A DNA stretch of 64,000 bases from Haloechinothrix alba (GCF_900188115.1 NZ_FZNW01000005.1:62001-126000); one strand, 5' to 3'. Numbered from the stretch's first letter, positions 1-8,433 are shown. Numbers and translations: made by a program. Notes: generated by a model from the letters alone, not told the origin.

Positions 1-234
1 GCCAACCTCAGCGCGCGCGTCGGCTACATCCAGTGGGTCGCCACCGACCCCGAGTGGCGCAAGCAGGGACTCGCCAGGCAGATCCTCACAACCCTGCTCG
101 ACTGGTACCGCAACGAGGGGATCATCCGGGTCGAGCTGCACGCCACCACGGACGGCGAGCCACTGTACCGCTCGCTGGGTTTCGGTGAGGGCAACTACCC
201 AGGCATGAGGATCTCCCTGCACGACACCGGCTGA
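1..234 (+). CDS. GNAT family N-acetyltransferase, 3' part only
   Basis: Seventy-seven residues and a TGA stop are visible; the start lies outside the window. The core shows the GNAT acetyl-CoA signature: a beta strand ending in VATDP, then EWRKQGLARQIL, which fits the R/Q-x-x-G-x-G/A pyrophosphate-binding loop. The late strand RVELHATTDGEPLYRSLGF matches the usual family ending. The protein would transfer an acetyl group from acetyl-CoA to an amine; the substrate cannot be read from the fragment. It is convergent with the symporter downstream, and a shared hairpin separates them. Confidence 0.85.
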   Translation, partial: ANLSARVGYIQWVATDPEWRKQGLARQILTTLLDWYRNEGIIRVELHATTDGEPLYRSLGFGEGNYPGMRISLHDTG

Positions 235-270
235 GCGGCGCGTACCCGCCCCCTACCGCGCCCATGGGAA

Positions 271-309
271 ACCCTCGGCACCCGCGTCCCGCGCGCGGGT
301 GCCGAGGGT
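271..309. terminator. Bidirectional terminator-like hairpin
   Basis: A perfect 16-bp inverted repeat (arms 271-286 and 294-309, 7-nt loop) lies between the convergent acetyltransferase and symporter genes. No T-run follows on either strand, so this is a long GC-rich stem of the kind common in actinobacteria. Termination is inferred from its position. Confidence 0.7.
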
Positions 310-334
310 CGACTACCGCCGGCCGATGCTCAGC

Positions 335-2020
335 TCAGCTCCGCTCGCCGGTTCCTGCCGGTTCCTCCTCTCGCGGGACCGACGGGTAACGGATGCTCTC
401 CACCAGCTCGGCAAGGTGGGCGGGCGGCGGCGCCGTCGCCTTGGACACCGCGACGGCCACCAGGACGTTGACCAGCGCACCGATGGACCCGATGCCCTCC
501 GGGCTGACACCGAGGATGTGCTCGTGCGCCTCGGTACCGAACACGTCGAGCGTGTAGATCATGTACGTGATGGTCAGGGCCAGGCCGGCCACGATCCCGG
601 CCGCCGCACCGGTGGCGTTGCAGCGCTTCCAGAAGATGCCGAGGACCAGCGCCGGGAAGAAGCTCGCCGCCGCCAGGCCGAACGCGAACGCGACCACCTC
701 CGCGACGAACGCAGGCGGGTTGATCCCTGCGACGACCGCCACGATCACCGCCGCCGTCATGGCCAACCGCCCGACCAGCAACCGCTCGGAGTCCGACGCG
801 GACTTCTTGATGCGCCGGAAGTAGAAGTCGTGCGACACCGACGAGGAGATCACCAGAAGCAACCCCGCCGCAGTCGACATCGCCGCCGCCATGCCGCCCG
901 CGGCAACCAGGCCGACGATCGGCGCGGGCAGGCCGGCGATCTCCGGCGTGGCGAGCACCAGGATGTCGTTGTTGACCGTCAGGTCCGCGCCCGCGGCGGG
1001 GTCGTTGCTGACCGAGTTGATCGTCTCCGCACCGTCGGCCACCGACACCAGACCCGTCGCCGCCCAGTTGTCCACCCAGTCGGGCAGCTGGGCGACCGCG
1101 GTCCCGTTCACCCCGTCGAGCAGGTTGAACTTGGTGAAGGCACCGATCGCCGGGGCCGTGGTGTAGAGCAGTGCGATGAAGAACAACGCCCAGAATGCCG
1201 AGTACCGCGCACCGCGCACGGTCTTGGTGGTGTAGAAGCGGATGATCACGTGCGGGAGACCGGCCGTACCCAGCATCAGGGCCAGCGTCACCAGGAACAC
1301 GTCGACCATCGGCCGTTCGGAGAACGCCGCCGTGTACTCGTTGAGCCCCAGCTCGGCGCTGAGCGCGTTCAGCTCGGACAGGATCTGACCGAACGTCACC
1401 TGGGGGATCGGCAACCCGGTGAACTGCTGCGCGATCGCCACGGCCGGGATGAGGTAGGCGATGATCAGCACCGTGTACTGGGCGACCTGCGTCCAGGTGA
1501 TGCCCTTCATCCCGCCGAGCACCGAGTAGACGAAGATGATCGCGGCAGCGACCATCACGCCGCCGGTCAGGTTCAGGTTGAGGAAGCGGCTGAACACGAT
1601 GCCGCCGCCGTTCATCTGCCCGACGATGTAGGTGAACGAGATGAGGACCGCCGCGACGGCTGCCAGCGTGCGCACCAGCTCGGAGTAGCGGTCACCGACG
1701 AACTCGGGAACCGTGTACTTGCCCCATTTACGCAGGTACGGGGCCAGCAGGAGGGCGAGCAGCACGAAACCGCCCGTCCATCCCATGAGGTAGACCGAGC
1801 CGTCCGAGCCGAGGAAGGCCACCAGCCCGGCCATGGAGATGAACGAGGCCGCCGACATCCAGTCCGCGGCGACGGCCGCACCGTTGGCGACGGCGGGGAT
1901 CCCGTGGCCTGCCACGTAGAAGCCCGATGTCTCCTTCACCCTGCTGCGCCAGGCGATCCCGATGTAGAGGCCGAAGGTGAGGACGATGAATACGGTGGTC
2001 CACAGTTGTATGTCGGTCAC
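335..2020 (-). CDS. Sodium:solute symporter (SSS family, VC_2705-like), large subunit
   Basis: A 561-residue polytopic membrane protein with about 13 hydrophobic segments and the SSS hallmarks. These include FYVAGHGIPAVANGAAVAADWMS near residues 33-55, the GGMKGITWTQVAQY loop near residue 170 and GTAGLPHVIIRFY near residue 250. It should import a small carboxylate such as acetate, pyruvate or propionate with Na+; the exact substrate is not evident. The GTG start overlaps the stop of the upstream small-subunit gene (GTGA), so the two are translationally coupled. DUF4212 partners are typical of the VC_2705 subgroup, which supports this subfamily over plain ActP. Confidence 0.9.
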   Translation of the reverse strand: MTDIQLWTTVFIVLTFGLYIGIAWRSRVKETSGFYVAGHGIPAVANGAAVAADWMSAASFISMAGLVAFLGSDGSVYLMGWTGGFVLLALLLAPYLRKWGKYTVPEFVGDRYSELVRTLAAVAAVLISFTYIVGQMNGGGIVFSRFLNLNLTGGVMVAAAIIFVYSVLGGMKGITWTQVAQYTVLIIAYLIPAVAIAQQFTGLPIPQVTFGQILSELNALSAELGLNEYTAAFSERPMVDVFLVTLALMLGTAGLPHVIIRFYTTKTVRGARYSAFWALFFIALLYTTAPAIGAFTKFNLLDGVNGTAVAQLPDWVDNWAATGLVSVADGAETINSVSNDPAAGADLTVNNDILVLATPEIAGLPAPIVGLVAAGGMAAAMSTAAGLLLVISSSVSHDFYFRRIKKSASDSERLLVGRLAMTAAVIVAVVAGINPPAFVAEVVAFAFGLAAASFFPALVLGIFWKRCNATGAAAGIVAGLALTITYMIYTLDVFGTEAHEHILGVSPEGIGSIGALVNVLVAVAVSKATAPPPAHLAELVESIRYPSVPREEEPAGTGERS

Positions 2021-2328
2021 TGCTCCTGCCCCTCCTCAGCACGCTCGCTGACGCCGAACTTGCGGTCCAGGCGATCCATCAGGACCGCGTAGACGAGGAT
2101 CAGCAGCAGGAACGTGTAGATCGCTCCTTGCTGGGCGAACCAGAACCCGACGGGGAATCCGGCGATGGTGATGGCATTGAGCTGCTCGACGAGCAGAACG
2201 CCGCAACCGAGCGAAACGAACGCCCATATCGCCAGCAGCACGACCATCAGCCGAAGGTTGCTCCGCCAGTAGTCGCGCCTCCACTGCTCGAGGTGGTCGG
2301 GTGGTCTTTGTGGTGATGCGTGGGTCAC
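2017..2328 (-). CDS. DUF4212 symporter small subunit
   Basis: About 103 residues with two membrane helices, NLRLMVVLLAIWAFVSLGCG and FWFAQQGAIYTFLLLILVY, followed by a basic tail (MDRLDRKFG). This is the layout of the DUF4212 small subunit that accompanies VC_2705-type symporters. The GTG at 2328 is chosen because AAGGGAG lies about 8 nt upstream; a longer frame to 2418 has no ribosome site and a non-conserved extension. It is the first gene of a two-gene operon. Its role is probably assembly or stability of the transporter (known of the family, not shown here). Confidence 0.85.
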   Translation of the reverse strand: MTHASPQRPPDHLEQWRRDYWRSNLRLMVVLLAIWAFVSLGCGVLLVEQLNAITIAGFPVGFWFAQQGAIYTFLLLILVYAVLMDRLDRKFGVSERAEEGQEQ

Positions 2329-2376
2329 GTCCGGGCTCCCTTCGTGCTCGGCGACAGCGCCGACGGCGTGCGGCAC

Positions 2377-2415
2377 GTGACCGCCTCGGGGTGCGCGGTC
2401 ACCTGTGAGCTCACA
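2377..2415. promoter_or_regulatory. Two adjacent palindromes upstream of the symporter operon
   Basis: The arms GTGACCGC (2377-2384) and GCGGTCAC (2395-2402) form an 8-bp inverted repeat with a 10-nt spacer. Next to it is the perfect 12-bp palindrome TGTGAGCTCACA (2404-2415). Both lie 49-87 bp upstream of the small-subunit start. They may bind a regulator of carboxylate uptake. The second resembles Crp half-sites, but its spacer is 2 nt instead of 6. Confidence 0.4.
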
Positions 2416-2620
2416 CACTGATCACCCGCGCGGGGCAGGACAAGGCCCGTTCCCGCAGGCGGCTCCAGCATGATGGTCAGTGGTCGGCATGCGGGGAACG
2501 AGCGGTCACGGTGCCCGCCGACGACCGCTCGGGACGGGCAGCGGACCACTCGCACACCGCTGCGAACCTCCGGCGAACTCGCGGCTGTGGATACCGGCCC
2601 GCACGCCCTACACTTCGGCC

Positions 2621-3046
2621 ATGACATCGGTCACACACCCCGCGCAACCCGCCACGAAGCATGCCGGGAGCCGGGTACTGCACACCGGCAGCCCCGGCAT
2701 GCTCTTGGGGGGACTTCTCCTCCTGGTCGGCTCGCTGCTTCCGTGGGTGTCCACCCCCGTCGGCTCGCTGGCCGGGACCGTCGGCCCCGGCCTGTGGACG
2801 CTGTGCGCGGGAACGCTGGTGATCGCGGGGGCGCTGCTGCCGTACCAGCGGGTAGCGCTGCTGCACGCGGTGCTTCCGGCCCTGGTCGTGGCGACGATCG
2901 TGGTCTGGCAACTCGGCAGGATGATCCACATCAGCGCCACCACCGGCGGCTGGGGCCAGGTCCTGCCCGGCATCGGGCTCGTCATGGTCGCCGGTGGAGC
3001 GGTGATCGTGCTGCGGGCCGCGCGGCGCATACACGCGACTAGCTAG
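2621..3046 (+). CDS. Small integral membrane protein, unknown function
   Basis: A 141-residue protein with four predicted membrane helices: GMLLGGLLLLVGSLLPW, GLWTLCAGTLVIAGALL, VALLHAVLPALVVATIVVW and IGLVMVAGGAVIVLRAA. The ATG at 2621 is preferred over an in-frame start at 2480 because TACACT (2609-2614) sits 6 nt upstream like a -10 box, suggesting a leaderless message. It is divergent from the symporter operon. I recognise no family; small four-helix proteins of this type are common in actinobacteria. Confidence 0.7.
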   Translation: MTSVTHPAQPATKHAGSRVLHTGSPGMLLGGLLLLVGSLLPWVSTPVGSLAGTVGPGLWTLCAGTLVIAGALLPYQRVALLHAVLPALVVATIVVWQLGRMIHISATTGGWGQVLPGIGLVMVAGGAVIVLRAARRIHATS

Positions 3047-3053
3047 GGCCGCC

Positions 3054-3221
3054 ATGACAATCTCCAAGGCCGAGCTGGTGACCCCACGGATACGAACTGG
3101 TGTGGGGCACGACAGCACATTCGGTGTGCCACGCACCGTCAGCTTCTGGTGCGCCGAGGTCAACGGCTGGCCACAAACCGGCCCCGGCCAGGTGCTGAGC
3201 GACTTACTGCCCGACAACTAG
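3054..3221 (+). CDS. Possible 55-residue protein, weakly RbpA-like
   Basis: The frame opens 7 nt after the preceding stop and has no clear ribosome site. The peptide has the spacing RTGVGHDSTFGVP, then FWCAEVNGWP. This loosely recalls the GHEF-x-VPF and W-x-C elements of RNA-polymerase-binding protein RbpA, but it is half the length and lacks the C-terminal sigma-binding helix. It could be a small paralogue, a decayed copy or a chance frame. Codon use is less GC-rich at third positions than in neighbouring genes. Confidence 0.3.
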   Translation: MTISKAELVTPRIRTGVGHDSTFGVPRTVSFWCAEVNGWPQTGPGQVLSDLLPDN

Positions 3222-3528
3222 ACTCGGCCGTATCGGCTGCCAGTCGATCCGCATGCCCGGCCGCTCGGCTAGCAACGGTGAGTGATGTGGGGTCCACACT
3301 CTCGAAGACGGAAGCGCACTACGCGTGCCGCATCGGCTGGTCCACACCCGCCTGCGGGCCCGCTCGCACAGCGGTGAGCTGATCGTCACCGCGATCGCTC
3401 ACACCGCTGACCCAGAACTGTGTCGGCGCTGCATAACACGAGCACCTACGAATTTCCGCCGACCACCAGGAGGGAACTGCCACAACCGCCACTGGGAAGC
3501 CAATGACAATTGACATGGGAGAGGCCGT
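3222..3528. other. Intergenic, left edge of an AT-richer segment
   Basis: I see no convincing gene here. Base composition shifts towards A/T, continuing through the regulator downstream. GGGAGAGG at about 3517-3524 is the ribosome site of the IclR gene. No copy of the GTTCA-N5-TGAAC palindrome found at 8582-8596 is visible. Confidence 0.5.
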
Positions 3529-4302
3529 ATGTCCTATGGCAAACCCAGCGATCTGGTCCGAAGCGTCACGAGGGCCGCCCGCATCCTTGAAGAATTGGGA
3601 ACCTGCCGTCAGGGGCTGACCGCAAAGCAAATTGCAGCCCGCTGTAGTCTCAACCTTGCCACGACTTACCACCTGCTTCGCACGCTGCGCTACGAGAAAT
3701 ATATTGTCCAAGCACCTGGTCATCGATACTGGCTTGGTCCCAGGGTCGCCAGCCATTTCCATGATCTTAAGGCCGCGATCGAACGACCGCCCCAGGTTAG
3801 CGAGGTCCTTCGCTATCTCGCTGAAACGACAGGACAAAGTGCCTACTACGGCCAATTCGTCGGCGATCATCTACTCGTCACGGACGTAGTAGAAGGACCT
3901 TATTCACCGCACCTCGAACAACTCATGGTTCACGCCGACGAAGCATCCCACGCCACAGCCCTGGGCAAGGCACTCCTCTGGAGCTTACCTAGCCACACCC
4001 GCGAGGACCATCTCCGTCAGCGCGGTCTACGACCGTTCACGAACAACACTGTCGTACACCCCGCCGAATTAGACCATGAACTCCGAGCGCTCGGTCACCG
4101 CCAAGTTTTCATCGAACAGGAACAATACCGAAACAACGTCTGCTGCGGTGCCGTCCTCATACGTCATAATAACCATACCACGGGCGCCATCGGTATTCCC
4201 TCCTCCGCCGACCGTTGGCGACAATCGAATACTCTCCTGATACGCCAACTTCGCAAGGTCGTGGCAGACCTGTATCGTTACCCCAAGTCCGGAGTCGCGT
4301 GA
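3529..4302 (+). CDS. IclR family transcriptional regulator
   Basis: A 257-residue protein. Residues about 8-70 form the winged helix-turn-helix (SVTRAARILEELG, then LTAKQIAARCSLNLATTYHLLRTL and a wing ending HRYWLGPRV). The rest is the IclR effector domain, recognisable by HATALGKALLWSLP and the late CCGAVLIRHNNHTTGAIGIP. IclR proteins usually control catabolic operons in response to a small aromatic or carboxylic effector. GGGAGAGG lies about 5 nt before the ATG. The gene has lower GC than the flanking core genes and faces the minus-strand amidohydrolase operon, its likely target. A good operator candidate lies at 8582-8596. Confidence 0.88.
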   Translation: MSYGKPSDLVRSVTRAARILEELGTCRQGLTAKQIAARCSLNLATTYHLLRTLRYEKYIVQAPGHRYWLGPRVASHFHDLKAAIERPPQVSEVLRYLAETTGQSAYYGQFVGDHLLVTDVVEGPYSPHLEQLMVHADEASHATALGKALLWSLPSHTREDHLRQRGLRPFTNNTVVHPAELDHELRALGHRQVFIEQEQYRNNVCCGAVLIRHNNHTTGAIGIPSSADRWRQSNTLLIRQLRKVVADLYRYPKSGVA

Positions 4303-5113
4303 TCCGAGAGACGCCGAACCCAGCGCTGACGCGGAGAGTTACGAACAATCTCATCCAGCGTTGCCGATACACGACGCTCCCAGCTGTCGCAGCGTGTCCA
4401 ACGGGCTTCCCAAAATCAGTCGCAGAGCATTTTTGCAGGCAAGTAGCCGAGATGAGTGGAAGCCACGCTGTCGCCGGAGAACTCGATCGGCTGTCGGAAA
4501 TACAGCGCGCACGTTTGGCTGTCCCTCCATGGCTGGATCCAGCCGGTCCGCGTGCTCGTCGTCGGTCTCGATGAACTCACTGTCCAGCTCGTCCGACATG
4601 ACCGCGATCTTGTCGAACTCGGCCGTGCCGTCCCCGCGACTCGACGTGGACAACGGCACGCCCTGACCGAACTCATCGACGCAGTGGCCTACCGTGCCAC
4701 GGTACATGTTGCCAGCCCGGCTCCCGGCCCGTCGTAGATCCGGTCGAGCGCAGACCAACCGCCACCTCTCGTGATCGAGACGCCAGGCTGCACGCGTTCC
4801 CTCTACGCGAACGCCTGGCCCGCGACGACGACAGCGGCCGCGAGGGCATGTGCGCCACAGTCGCAGCCACTTGAAGAACCGATTTCTCCTAGTAATGAAT
4901 TCCTTGGCTTAGGACCCCGGGGATTCCCCAATAATCCACAAAACCGGGCTTCGTCCACGAGTCGCGTTATCTATCGCCCGTGGCTAACCTGCACGAGACG
5001 GCCTAGTTCCAGTCGATGTCCGTAAGCTGCCCTACGGACGACCCCTGACGACTGACTTATGAATAACCCTCCGGACCGCACGGTTCAGCGTTCTCCGCAC
5101 TGAGCACCAATGA
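4303..5113. other. Long non-coding or decayed stretch between IclR and the convergent operon
   Basis: Several short frames cross here on both strands. The longest is 135 codons on the minus strand at 4351-4758, but none has a ribosome site together with a recognisable domain. A 7-bp inverted repeat (5018-5024 and 5033-5039) lies about 75 nt past the end of the minus-strand operon and might be a weak terminator; no T-run follows. The region probably holds gene debris from island formation. Confidence 0.4.
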
Positions 5114-5404
5114 TCATACCCCACTAATGTCACGCGACCTCGGGCTGGTTGAAAGATTGCTACTCATCGACTCGTCGAAGTGCTCTTCTGGTCTGTAACC
5201 GTTGTTTCGTACTATATCCGCAGCCTCCGTCAGGCCCTCTATATATTTACGGAAAAAGGCCGGCGGAACGCGATCCCTTTCCGGGGTGACGGCCCACGTT
5301 TCACGCATTTTTTCTACTTCGAGTTCTATAACCCTGGCAATGTTTTTCCGCTCGCGCATGCCCATCTTCAGTCGTCCTGTCATCTTGCGAGTTCGGTATA
5401 TCAT
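5114..5404 (-). CDS. Small hypothetical protein, last gene of the amidohydrolase operon
   Basis: Up to 96 residues; starts at 5404 or 5383 are both possible and neither has a strong ribosome site. The sequence is charged and mainly helical (MRERKNIARVIELEVEKMRETW, AFFRKYIEGLTEAADIVRNNGY). It has no signal peptide or membrane helix, so it is probably cytoplasmic. It lies 33 nt behind the cupredoxin gene on the same strand and shares its AT-rich codon use. I do not recognise the family. Confidence 0.55.
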   Translation of the reverse strand: MIYRTRKMTGRLKMGMRERKNIARVIELEVEKMRETWAVTPERDRVPPAFFRKYIEGLTEAADIVRNNGYRPEEHFDESMSSNLSTSPRSRDISGV

Positions 5405-5437
5405 TCTTCACGCGATTTCTCAATTAATCCATGAATA

Positions 5438-5911
5438 TCATTCCTCTACGATCAACGTTCCACTCATCTCCGGATGGACTTGACATGTGAACTCGTAGGT
5501 TCCAGGGGATAGTGATTCGACACCGTGAACGTCACGCACGTGCCCGTGATCGACGAGCCCGCTGCTGAAACTCGGATAATCGCATGTTCCATTTCCCGGG
5601 TTATTGCCAGTATACGGAGGTGCAGTACAGCGGGGGACAACTTCAACGATGCTGTGTCCAGGGATTCCCGCGCGTCCGTCATAATTGCCGAAGGTAAAGG
5701 TCTCACCCTGCTGCACCCGCACGGTTCCGGGGATGTACTGGCCCTCTATCGCGGTGACATCACCCGGGTGATCCTCTCCGGTTACCGGATCGGCAGCCAC
5801 GGCGCCTCCCGCGCCGATCACGGGCAATACGACTGCGGCGGTAACGAGCCACTTCCGTCGCTTCCTCAATACCGCCTTCCAGTGCCTTGCTCGGTTACTA
5901 TTGATCCACAC
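5438..5911 (-). CDS. Secreted plastocyanin-like blue copper protein (cupredoxin)
   Basis: A 157-residue protein with a basic N-terminus, hydrophobic WLVTAAVVLPVIGAGGAVAA and a likely signal-peptidase site after AVAA. The mature part is a single cupredoxin domain. Type-1 copper ligands are evident as His in IPGHSIVEV and the C-terminal cluster FTCQVHPEMSGTL, which supplies Cys, His and Met in the classic C-x2-H-x2-M spacing. It would shuttle electrons outside the membrane. The start is GTG at 5911 with GGAAGGGA about 8 nt upstream. It sits 44 nt behind a secreted unknown protein in the same operon, which suggests extracytoplasmic redox chemistry linked to the amidohydrolase-like protein. Confidence 0.85.
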   Translation of the reverse strand: MWINSNRARHWKAVLRKRRKWLVTAAVVLPVIGAGGAVAADPVTGEDHPGDVTAIEGQYIPGTVRVQQGETFTFGNYDGRAGIPGHSIVEVVPRCTAPPYTGNNPGNGTCDYPSFSSGLVDHGHVRDVHGVESLSPGTYEFTCQVHPEMSGTLIVEE

Positions 5912-5955
5912 TTTTATTCCCTTCCTTCGCTAGCCTGAGAACCGGCCCCTGGCGG

Positions 5956-6606
5956 CTATCCGACTGACACCCAGGGAAAGGTCGCTCGACCTTTATCTAC
6001 TGGCCGGCTACCAGGCAGGCCAAGAACCGGGTAGGGCAGGCAGCCCGCGTGGGTTTGCAGGCCGAACACAATTCTCACGGTCTCGCCGTCCTCCGGCGTT
6101 GCGCGCAAGGGTATGTTGATCGTCCCCGTCCGCTCGTTCGCGTTGTCCCTCGGTCCCAGGGCAGCGCCGTGCCCAAGCCACCCGCTGGACGAGCCGGTAA
6201 CGATCGCGTTCATGACCAACGCGTCTGTCAGAATCGCCTCCGTATAGTGAATCTCCACCGACGAAATCGCTTCGCGCACCGTGTGGTTTATCTCAAGAGT
6301 CGCCATCGGCCCGTTGCCGACGCAATGCACGAAGGCCGCCTGCCGCGTGTTGCGCTGCGCGACCCCAACCGTTCCGGCGTCCGCATTGACGTTGGTGACC
6401 GTAAAGCTATCGCCCCCGGTCGGCCCGGTCTCGTACGGCGGCCGGTGGACGGTGCCCGGCCCGTCCTGAGCGGGAAGCGGCTCGGCCTGCGTGGTATGCA
6501 CCCTGCCTAAGGCCGCGCCGTCCTGGACCGTGCTCGCACCTGCTGCCCCCGCCCCACCAATTACAGCAGAACGCGCATGCCCGGGATTGTTTCGTCTTCC
6601 TTGCAT
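5956..6606 (-). CDS. Probable secreted protein of unknown family
   Basis: A 216-residue protein. A weak export-type segment (ARSAVIGGAGAAGAS) follows a short basic N-terminus. The rest looks beta-rich, with alternating polar and hydrophobic stretches such as MATLEINHTVREAISSVEIH and GTINIPLRATPEDGETVRIV. Two cysteines (VHCVG and AGCLPY) could form a disulfide. GGAAGG precedes the ATG by about 8 nt. It lies between the amidohydrolase and cupredoxin genes with gaps of 36 and 44 nt, so it belongs to that operon. I find no catalytic motif; a binding or structural partner of the exported enzyme is possible. Confidence 0.6.
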   Translation of the reverse strand: MQGRRNNPGHARSAVIGGAGAAGASTVQDGAALGRVHTTQAEPLPAQDGPGTVHRPPYETGPTGGDSFTVTNVNADAGTVGVAQRNTRQAAFVHCVGNGPMATLEINHTVREAISSVEIHYTEAILTDALVMNAIVTGSSSGWLGHGAALGPRDNANERTGTINIPLRATPEDGETVRIVFGLQTHAGCLPYPVLGLPGSRPVDKGRATFPWVSVG

Positions 6607-6642
6607 CAGTCTGCCTTCCTGGTTTACTGACCGATTGCGCGA

Positions 6643-8433
6643 TTAAGGGGAGTAGTCTGGCGATTTCACGAAGTTCACGAATTCGCGCCGAGTGCGAGGG
6701 CCCAAAATCCTGTTTGTCTTGTACGGTGTCCGTTCCTTGGCGGTTCCGGCGTTTTCGACGTAGCCCTCGCGCAATTTATTCACATCGTCGCAATCGATCT
6801 TGTGACGTACCGCGTCAGGGTCAAGCCCGTATGCAGCCGCCGCGTTCCGACCGAGAATCCCATTGCGGATGGTACGTTCCGGATGGGGTCGACCATCGGT
6901 TGGCCAGCCGTCGACATTCGGGTGGGTGCTTTGGTAGCTCGTGCCATCAAGAGCATTCTCGCGAGGGTCCCACCGATCACCGTCGAGTCCATGGGGCAGG
7001 TTATAAAGCTCCTTCGCCTGCGGAGTAAACTGAAAAGCCCGCATCATCACGTACTGGGGCTGGGGATTGCCGTACCAGATGCAGTCGGTGCCCAGCACGA
7101 TCCGCCGCGGCCCTACGAAGGTGATGAGCTTGCCCAACAGGTGAGCTGCTTGGCTTGCGTCATGCATCACGTTCCACCACGTAGTGCCGAGTTCAGCATA
7201 ACTATTGGGCGAATTGCCGTGTTCAAGACCGCGTGGAATGAATCGAGTGGCATCTTGCCCGTTTTCGCGCAGGCTCTTGATGAACGCGTCCACGCCGCGG
7301 TTGGAGGAGTTGACCTTGTCATCACCAGGGTACGGTTCTTGACGTTCGCCGTCATAACCCGAGTGGTAGGTGTAGAATGTGACATCCGGGTACAGCCGGG
7401 CGATGATACCCATATCGCGCGGCGAGAATTTTGCCGAGTCAAACACCCCGTTAAAGGCAAGGCCTTTATGAGTGCAGATAACGGGCGGTAGACCGTACTT
7501 TTGGGACAGATTGCGGATGTGCTCGGTGATGGCAAGGCCGTTATCGTCGTCAAACCACCAACCGTTCATTGCCGGAAACGAACCCAGGGTGTGAAAATTA
7601 CCGGCTCCGCTGTCGCCCCAGCCGCAGTACAGCTTCCATCCCGACGGGCGAATGTCTCTTGCTGTCTGCTCCATCCACGCGAAGTCCTCGTCCTGGTATA
7701 TCGGTTTACGGTCACGGCTTATAAAGCCGCGATTGGGCTGCGAAAAGGCATGGATGAAACAGCGCTGCGACCCAGACAGACTGTTCGCAAGGTCCATTGT
7801 TTCCTTAGCATGAGCGACAGGGGTGATGTTCGTTTCATCCGGCAGGTTAGGCAGCGCAGTGAGCAGACTGACAGTTGTGGACGAGTCCAGGAACATCTCC
7901 TTAAAGTAGTGGAACTGTCCGATATTCTCGATGGGGTCCACTTCGCCGGCACCGAACCCCCGTGGCGGGTCAACTCCCGGCAGCCGCCCCATAGCCTGCG
8001 AGGTCCACAGCGCCAGAAACTCTGTGAAGCCGGGGTTTTCGACGCGCCAACGGCCCTCATCGTCGACATGGTGACCTTGAGTATCCAGGATGAACTCGCC
8101 CGGTAGGTTGGCGAGCTGGGAGCCGGGGTTCTCCAAATCGCACGCGTCCGTAGTATCCGTGCCATCGGCCCAGGCGAACCGACCCCACGATCCTCCCGTC
8201 ACCTGATTGACCGCCCATACTCCGATCGCCATGGCCGCTGACGTACGGACGAAGTCGCGCCGATTCATGCTAAACTTCTGGCGCATTTCGTCGATCTTCT
8301 CGTTCTGCAGCCCCATAATCGCTCGCTGCTGCTTGCTCGGCGGCTTGGGAACGTATTCGCCATTCGAAGCTGGCATGACGTCAATAGCAGGGTCTTCTGG
8401 GGGTTCCGGCTCATTTTTGCCAGGGATCCGCAT
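6643..8433 (-). CDS. Tat-exported amidohydrolase-superfamily protein
   Basis: A 596-residue protein from the ATG at 8433, chosen for GGAGAGG 6 nt upstream. After an n-region of about 55 residues comes a twin-arginine motif, MNRRDFVRTS, with a hydrophobic stretch behind it. The body is an amidohydrolase_2-type TIM barrel. Visible elements are FILDTQGHHVDD at the first strand, PPVICTHKGL (metal-ligand His), FYTYHSGYDGE and the final-strand Asp in RIVLGTDCIWYG. The usual first D-x-H-x-H motif reads D-T-Q-G-H, so the first His is Gln. Family members hydrolyse or decarboxylate ring and carboxylate substrates; the substrate here is unknown. It is the first gene of a four-gene operon and probably under control of the facing IclR regulator. 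Confidence 0.85.
   Translation of the reverse strand: MRIPGKNEPEPPEDPAIDVMPASNGEYVPKPPSKQQRAIMGLQNEKIDEMRQKFSMNRRDFVRTSAAMAIGVWAVNQVTGGSWGRFAWADGTDTTDACDLENPGSQLANLPGEFILDTQGHHVDDEGRWRVENPGFTEFLALWTSQAMGRLPGVDPPRGFGAGEVDPIENIGQFHYFKEMFLDSSTTVSLLTALPNLPDETNITPVAHAKETMDLANSLSGSQRCFIHAFSQPNRGFISRDRKPIYQDEDFAWMEQTARDIRPSGWKLYCGWGDSGAGNFHTLGSFPAMNGWWFDDDNGLAITEHIRNLSQKYGLPPVICTHKGLAFNGVFDSAKFSPRDMGIIARLYPDVTFYTYHSGYDGERQEPYPGDDKVNSSNRGVDAFIKSLRENGQDATRFIPRGLEHGNSPNSYAELGTTWWNVMHDASQAAHLLGKLITFVGPRRIVLGTDCIWYGNPQPQYVMMRAFQFTPQAKELYNLPHGLDGDRWDPRENALDGTSYQSTHPNVDGWPTDGRPHPERTIRNGILGRNAAAAYGLDPDAVRHKIDCDDVNKLREGYVENAGTAKERTPYKTNRILGPRTRREFVNFVKSPDYSP

Noticed and set aside
299-2092. Plus-strand frame of 597 codons opposite the first symporter
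   Set aside because: Translation is dominated by Arg, His, Asp and Gly, typical of antisense reading of a high-GC membrane-protein gene.
2404-2415. TGTGAGCTCACA as a Crp site
   Set aside because: Half-sites are right but the spacer is 2 nt; Crp needs 6. Kept only as an unassigned palindrome.
4351-4758. Minus-strand 135-codon frame (contains EFDKIAVMSDELDSEFIETDDE)
   Set aside because: It looks partly protein-like, but there is no ribosome site, no recognised domain and the ends read as shadow sequence.
5018-5039. Inverted repeat GTCCGTA-N8-TACGGAC as operon terminator
   Set aside because: Only 7 bp, about 75 nt past the last gene and without a T-run; too weak for its own call.
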